Source of the DNA: Coleophoma eucalyptorum
Lineage: Eukaryota > Ascomycota > Leotiomycetes > Helotiales > Dermateaceae
Direction of reading: 5' to 3'
Assembly (NCBI GenBank): GCA_026120035.1
Contig: JALRME010000003.1
Coordinates: forward strand, 434,001 to 498,000
DNA: 64,000 nucleotides
Both the position numbers and the translations under genes were made by a program. The notes below the pieces were generated by a model. It was not told the DNA's origin and did no database searches. It worked only from the letters and a program-made list of their open reading frames with translations. Shown here one piece after another: positions 58,147 through 64,000 of the stretch. The first letter of the stretch is position 1; each line of letters opens with the position of its first letter.

Positions 58147-59864
58147 CTATTTTCGATCGCCAAACTTTTGATGGATAGCCCTGATCTGCTCCTCAACGTT
58201 GACGTTCTGCATCATCTCCAAGCGCGCGCGATCCCCCTTCTCGAGTGGTGTTCCATCATAACCACTTGCTGCTTTCTTCCTTCTGGCAGCTTCCTCTTCT
58301 GTAATGGGTTGGCCAGTGACTCCATCGAAAAGATCACTTCGTTGACTGGCCAGCCGCTTGAGATTGTTTGCCACATCGCTGGTCGAGAGATTGGTGGTTG
58401 CAAATCGGCTATCTGCTTTAGCTTTCTGTTCTTTCCACCGAGGATCAAGAAGCTCGACTGTGTAGTGATCAGTATACGTTCTTGAGAGGGAGACGGTGGT
58501 GACTTACTTCGCATATGCTCATCCAACTCGCTATATGGAATTTGTTGCTTGCAGTTAGGACACAGCGCCATTTGGGAAGCGTGCTTGTTCATTCTCGCAG
58601 CTGCTCGTGGTACATAGTTTTCCTTGATCTTCATAGGTGCAGCTCCGCCCTTGGCTTCAGCTTGTGCCTGCTGTGCACGAGCTCTAGCTTCGGTCCTCTC
58701 TCGGATGCGTTGCTCTTCTTCCTCCTCTTCTTCAGTTCGCGCTGGGCGAGTTTCTTGGTATTGTGGTTGATAAGCTGGCTGTGGAGTTGGTACAGGTGGT
58801 GGTTGCATTTGTTGTGGCTGTTGTGGGTAAGCGTTGGTGTAATAATCATCCTCGGGCATAGCTTCTTCGATGCGCAGATTGTGCGAGTTTATAGACATCA
58901 TCGCCTTCTGATCCAACGATGCGAACTGCAGGTCATTCAGGGATGTCGGTGGAGGTAAGTTGGTATGATCGTCCGCCTCTGTGAAAACAACAGTCTCGAC
59001 AACAACAAAGTCATGCCAGTCAATCTGAGCATATGACAGCTTCTCCTTCTCGACCTCTTCCTCCTTCTTCTGTTTCTGTTCATCCTGGTACTTAAACCAC
59101 TCAGCTCTCTGCTTGGCGCGTCCTAGAACATGGAATTTATCGTCCACGTTGGCCTGCAATTCCTTAATCCTCTCTTGCTGAAGTTTTCCCCCTTCTCCAT
59201 CAATCCCTCCCGCTCGTAGTAACGTAGTATACTGATCGATAAGGCGCTGGAAGAAGTTGTGCAAGCTGTGATTTGGTCTGAGAAAGTCGAACTGGTAGTT
59301 GCCCGTCTCCCTCTGAGATAATGTAGTCATAAACTGTCGTCCATTCTTCGCCACAAAGAGTGCAGTCAATCGCACAACCTCGAGATCCTGCGCGCTGATG
59401 TTCGGCATACGCGCAGAGAAGTGAAACTCTGGTGGCTCAGGTGGTCCTTGAGGCTTCTCCTCTTCCACAGCGACTTCTCCCGCTCTCCCCGCAGCGACTG
59501 CAGTTCCTCTGCCCTCTTTGATCTCGCTAAGTCGCCAAAGGTAGTATGCGTTATATGCGTCGTTCGTGCTAAGAAACGAGAACTTTGGGTTGAGTCTTTC
59601 CTTCTCTCGAATTCGGTCTATAAATGTCAGCTGTTGCCCCTGCGTTGCGTAATAATCAATTTTACCTTCGAAAACAATGCCATTCCTTGCTACGTATCCT
59701 GCCGTCTTTTCGAGGATAGCTATACGCCAGTTAGCTGTTGACGGTCTCAAAGGTTGAGGGAGACGACTACCTTTGATCTCCTTTGGAGGAAGCACCACTC
59801 CTGGTGGGGGTTTGATCTCATCGAGACCCCCCATGGCAACATCATTAGTGGCCGATGGTGCCAT
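58147..59864 (-). CDS. PRP21: Splicing factor 3A subunit 1 (SF3A1/Prp21/Sap114)
   Basis: Subunit of the SF3a complex of U2 snRNP, needed for prespliceosome assembly. Exons 59864-59771, 59719-59666, 59617-58508 and 58457-58147 give 522 residues. SURP module 1 spans about residues 33-85 (ILEKTAGYVARNGIVFEGK, RLNPKFSFLSTNDAYNAYY). SURP module 2 spans about 125-185 (VVRLTALFVAKNGRQFMTTL, NYQFDFLRPNHSLHNFF). A charged region follows, then a Pro/Gln-rich part, and a CPNCKQQIPYSELDEHMRI zinc-binding-like motif joined by the last intron to ELLDPRWKEQKAK. The C-terminus ends with the NNLKRLASQRSDLFDG block. The ubiquitin-like tail of the human protein is absent, as usual in fungi. Confidence 0.95.
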
Positions 59865-60530
59865 TATGTGTAGAATCGATGAAACTTGGATATGTAGGCG
59901 CGCAAAATGCTGGCCGTTCCGATATTCACGAGTCGTGATGCAGTCACGGAGAAATTTCCAGCCTTGTTGACACAGCCAATCACAAGCGCCGCCTTCTCAC
60001 TCTGGGGAAGCTCCGAATTCATTATACAAAACAAAGAACTGAATATTCCCCTAAACATAGGTTCTACACCAGATCTATTCCAAATACAAAACTAATATTC
60101 GGTTTCAGTGGATGAATTAGTAACTAGAGTTTTTTTATTTTCTTTGAAGAGCCCTAAATATCGATCTTCAGAGGGACCATTCAAAATCTCGCAATGCTAC
60201 GAATTATCAACATCTTAATATGATTTGACTTGTCTCTGTTATCTTGATTTCATTCACTACTCATTACTTTATGGTATCTACGCTATTTTGCCATTCCCTG
60301 GCATGGTGGTCCTAATGCTCGGCCTTCATACTTGGCCGTAAAGACATATTATGTATAATAACAAAGGAAAAAGACCTCTCCAGATCCGAAACTCCTCTTA
60401 CCAGAGGTAAAAATATGCCGGCCATTGATGGGTCTACCCGGACCCTCCTTCCTCCTTTTTCCGCCCACAAATCCATCATTTTGTAATGAAAAAAATCAAA
60501 CGCCGCCGTGGGAATATATGTACAAGAAAT
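59865..60530. other. SF3A1 promoter and SEC2 3' region
   Basis: About 670 bases, A/T-rich from 60090 to 60420. No gene recognised. Confidence 0.6.
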
Positions 60531-62668
60531 TTAGGAAAACGCTCCAGGAATGGTTATCGACAATCTCTTCGCCTCATCTTTCTCTGCTTCGGAGGGTGGT
60601 GCAGTAGGAGGTGTAGAATCGTCCGAGGAAACTTCTTCCTCAGTAGTAGGTGCTTCTTCAACCGTGCTGGCTGGAGCATCCGTGGCCACAATTTCCTCAA
60701 CAGCAACGTCAGTTTTGAGAATCTCTTCCGGCTTAGTCTCTTCTGGCTTAGTCTCTTCTAAGTGAGTCGGTTCCAGTTGAGTCTCATCCTTCTTAGGACT
60801 GCTAGGATCAATGGGTGTGACATCTTTTGGCTTGATTTCCCCCGTGCGTTCCAACTCCTGGCTCAATTTGTCCTCTTCCTCCTTTCGCTCGTCCTCACTG
60901 GCGCGAGGGCTCTTGAATGATTCCTGTGCGTGATACTGTGAGGATGGGATCACACCACCTCCCATTCGACACCAGAACATCTGCTCTCTCAACCTGACAC
61001 TTTCTTCCCAAGCAGCCTTCTCCGCTTCTTCATCGTCTGTTCGCCAGTGTCCATCCTTTAGAACGCGGAGAAACCCCAAGAAGTCACAACTTGACCTTAC
61101 TCGGCCAAGACAGTATCTGCATAGAGGATATCTTTGTGCGTTCTCATTTTCACTTGTTCGGAATCTGTGTGTTCGCTGATGTTGCTCATCTTTGCGCGTT
61201 TCTCCGCAGAGGGAACATGCAAAGCTGTAGATCTTTACGGAAGAAGGCATTGGCTCCACAACTAGGCCACCTTCGCACATGGCATTCAAGACGGATCGTC
61301 GAGCTAACCATGAAAGTCCAGGAGCAGTGTCAAGTCGTAACGTCGGTTCAATATCTTCAGCCAAGGCTCTCTTGTAAAATTTTGTTTCTTTGAGCGGCGT
61401 CAAAGCATTGGGTCCATTAGTTGAGCTTGTACTGACTGTAGATGCCGGTGTAGTCGGTGTCACGGGAGAAGAGCCTACAGTTCCTGCTGTGGAAATCGAA
61501 GACGTCGATCCGTTCGAAGGTACATGGCTCACAGTAGCATGGCTAACGTAACCACCAAGTCCAAGGCCAAGACCGATTCCGCCATAAGAGCCACTGGAGG
61601 CTCTGCTACTTCCAGGAGTTTTCGACATGCGCAATAATGATGTGAAGTCATCGTAGGCAGCCAAATCTGTCCTTAAAATCGGTTGTATTAAATGCGTGAA
61701 GCTGGTGGGATATGATGGGACTAGAAGTTCAGGGATTGAAGATCGTTCTATAGCCGAATCCCCATTATCGTCCTTGCTATCGAATTTGCTCAGCCCCGGG
61801 GTAGATGGCTCGGTTGCGTTCGTTTGATCGTCTCGGTCCTCCGTCATCTGCTCCATGACCTGCTTTAGCTCTGCAAGTTGATCCTGCTGCGTCTTCAGCA
61901 GACTTTCCATATCTTGTAATTGAGCCTTTAGCTGCTCATTTTTGCGATTGATGACGTCGTGTTCCTTTTGAGCTTCTTCTCGCGCGGTTATAACCATCTA
62001 TCGATATTAGCGGAATACTTTAAAAATAATTTTGTGCTATGGTTTATTACCTTGTTTGCTTCTTCAAACAGAGCCGTTGTGAGGTTTTCAAGCTCCAGTT
62101 CAATACCCTTCTTTTCTTTCTCGACTTCGGCTCGTTGCCTCTTCTCTTCACTCAGGCTAATCTGTAGCTTGACCTTCTCGATATCGGTAACCGATTTCCT
62201 AACCAAGATTCCTCGTGACATCATATCTCTATATTCAAGATTCTCGTACTCAAGCTGCTTCACTCGTTCTCTAGCTGCTTCGAGGTCGTGACGGGTGGCG
62301 GAGAGGGAATCGTCCAGGTTTGTGGTGTGATTAATGGCATTGATTAACTTGTTACTTAGAGTTGCAACCTCGTTGGAGAGATCTGGGTGTGGTGATGGAC
62401 TGGGAGGGCCGCTTTCGGCCGCAGGAGACATTGCTCGACTCCTCGGATCCGGAATAGTGCTCATACTTGAATCCTCGTCATTATACGGACTTAGGTAATG
62501 TGATGACGGAAGACCGGGAGCAGTTGCGACCGCAGTCATTGTATTTAGTGATGATGAGGAGAGAGTGGTTGAGAGTGGGCGTTGGTTTTTTTGCGGAGTA
62601 GAAGGAGGGGAAGCGGAAAAAGATCGCAGCTGTTGCAAAGACTGCCGCTGGATTATATGGAAAGACAT
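60531..62668 (-). CDS. SEC2: Rab guanine nucleotide exchange factor SEC2
   Basis: Exchange factor for the exocytic Rab Sec4, driving post-Golgi vesicle transport to the growing tip. Exons 62668-62051 and 61997-60531 (53 bp intron) give 694 residues. The Sec2p coiled-coil domain spans about 95-245, across the intron (NEVATLSNKLINAINHT, VTDIEKVKLQISLSEEKR, ELENLTTALFEEANKMVITA). A Ser/Thr/Gly-rich linker follows. The conserved C-terminal region has FYKRALAEDIEPTLRLD, and a CSLCGE ... YPLCRYCLGRVRSSCDFLGF cysteine cluster, as in fungal Sec2. The tail is Glu/Thr-rich. The start is the first ATG of the frame; an internal Met at residue ~44 is also possible. Confidence 0.9.
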
Positions 62669-64000
62669 CCGAGAAAGTGGTGATGTCGTACGCCAATCTG
62701 GGTACGAACAAAGGTACGTTCTGGGTGTTCCAGTCCCCGAAAGTGTAATAATTAGCGTTTAGTGGCCAAACGCAGGTGTCGGGCTAGAGGTAGAGGAAAG
62801 GCTATCGACTTGGGCGGCAGGGACGAACATTAGCGACTGTTGGTGGCAGGACGGTGAATAGGTTGGGGCTCAGTTGGAGGTAGGATTCGGCTAGAATGGG
62901 ATCTAGTAGATGATAAAGCAGAGCTGAAGGATCGATAGATGTTGCAGGTGGTGGTGGATGTGGAGTTGGGGGAGTCGATAGTAGGTAAATGCGTGGTAGA
63001 TACGGTATGTCGCTCCGGCGTCTCTTAAGGGTAGCTAAGGTAGCGAAGGTAGCTATGGCGTGTGTAGAAGTGGAGTGGGATGGAGCAGGAGAAGAGCAGC
63101 TGACTACGCCGGTCCTGAATGCCACCGCGTCTAATGCGTGACGCACGTGGAAGCTGGTCGGTCAAGAGATGGTGTGGTGGGCGAAGATGGTGAGAGGAGG
63201 AGAAGCAACGCAACCGAGGAGAGAAGGGACCAAGAGACAACCACCAAAGCCCCAGAGCACCAGACCAAGGCAGTGAGACGGATGGATGAATGAATGGATG
63301 GATGGATGAATGACGAGGGATGCACCGGAGGCGTATAGATGGATGGCCGTCAAATCGCGCGCCGGATCAGGCAAGAGAGCGACCGGGGTGCAGAAGTGGG
63401 AAGCTGCGGAAAAGCCACTCGGTCACAGAGTCAGCTGTGTCTGCATCGGTGCTGAAGCCGGGGCGCCGGCCAGGTTATTATACCGACGACAGTGCTCTCC
63501 GTTGTACTTGTCACTTCGCTCTCGGGGCCTTCCACGTCACCGGGAGAGCTTGCTTGCTTTTGCTTGACTCGACGGACAAGAAGGACGGAGGGAGAAAAGA
63601 AAAAAGGTGAGGCAGCGTAAACACTGCAACACCAACAGCGCGGACGGGCCAACCGCTCATCGACCAGAATAAATGAAAATGTCCCACGGATCAGCACGTT
63701 TCAGTAGGGGGTTGCCTGCCACCCGAGAGAAGAGACGAGACCGAGGCCGAGCAGGATGGGCAAAAGGTTAAAATCCATCATCCATGGCACCAGAGTACGA
63801 GCGAGCGAGCGACACACTGAGAGAACTATGGGCGCCAAGTCTTGTCGAAATGATTCCGGTTCTCGACCCAACAGATTTTATCCGGGTTATCGCAACCTGA
63901 CTAACTAATTGACGACTGCTTCTTACCCATGCCATACTGCAGATTGGCTATCTATTTTTCTTTTTTTTCCTCATTTCTCCTTTTCGCTTTTTCGCTTTTT
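62669..64000. other. SEC2 upstream region with simple repeats
   Basis: 1.3 kb with no recognised gene. GGAT/GAAT tetranucleotide repeats at 63280-63312. Pyrimidine-rich sequence and T-runs end the window. It probably contains the SEC2 promoter and long leader. Confidence 0.5.
63280..63312. repeat. GGAT/GAAT tetranucleotide microsatellite
   Basis: Eight tetranucleotide units, a mixture of GGAT and GAAT, about 610 bases upstream of SEC2. Confidence 0.85.

Noticed and set aside
62802..63374. Pro/Ser/His-rich minus-strand frames upstream of SEC2
   Set aside because: Low-complexity translations of simple-repeat and pyrimidine-rich sequence; no family features.

Overview
The window is 64 kb of nuclear DNA from a filamentous ascomycete (Pezizomycotina). 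Genes carry several short introns (mostly 45-80 bp, GTRNGT donors, CTAAY-like branch points). The decisive marker is the gene order APC5 - COX13 - APN2 - HMG-box mating-type gene - SLA2, the conserved framework of the mating-type (MAT) locus in this subphylum. A second gene beside the HMG gene and the general resemblance of the proteins suggest Leotiomycetes, but that placement is inference. No viral gene, insertion sequence, CRISPR array, rRNA or tRNA was recognised.

Layout. 1-2712 (-) is the 5' part of Mediator subunit MED12, cut by the window edge. Then Asterix (PAT-complex subunit, +), translation factor eIF1 (+), ER membrane protein EOS1 (-), a mitoribosomal mL45/Mba1-type protein (+) and a sodium:solute-symporter family transporter (-). 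A 3.1 kb gene-poor stretch precedes a multi-RRM RNA-binding protein of Rim4/Mug28 type (-). After another 3.2 kb gene-poor stretch, holding a degenerate tandem repeat, come CIA30 (complex I assembly, +) and APC5 (+).

MAT region (about 25-39.4 kb). COX13 (-) and APN2 (+) diverge from a shared 450 bp promoter. Next is the MAT1-2-1 HMG gene (-), with a head-to-head partner (+) that I do not recognise. SLA2 (-) closes the block after 3.2 kb without a clear gene. No alpha-box (MAT1-1-1) gene is visible, so the window carries a MAT1-2 idiomorph and the strain is probably heterothallic. The unrecognised partner gene is the most interesting object here.

Right part. An Nvj2/TEX2-like SMP lipid-transfer protein (-), REV3 (DNA polymerase zeta catalytic subunit, -), splicing factor SLU7 (+), the head-to-head ribosomal protein pair RPS9 (-) and RPL21 (+), a secreted acid sphingomyelinase-like phosphodiesterase (-), splicing factor SF3A1/Prp21 (-) and the Rab GEF SEC2 (-). 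The last 1.3 kb holds no clear gene.

Exon-intron models were built by hand from frame continuity, splice sites and family similarity. Every complete model sums to a whole number of codons. Notable structures are an 8-nt microexon in COX13, an 11-nt microexon in RPS9, a 13-nt exon in APN2, a 4-nt coding first exon in RPL21, and two probable GC-AG introns.
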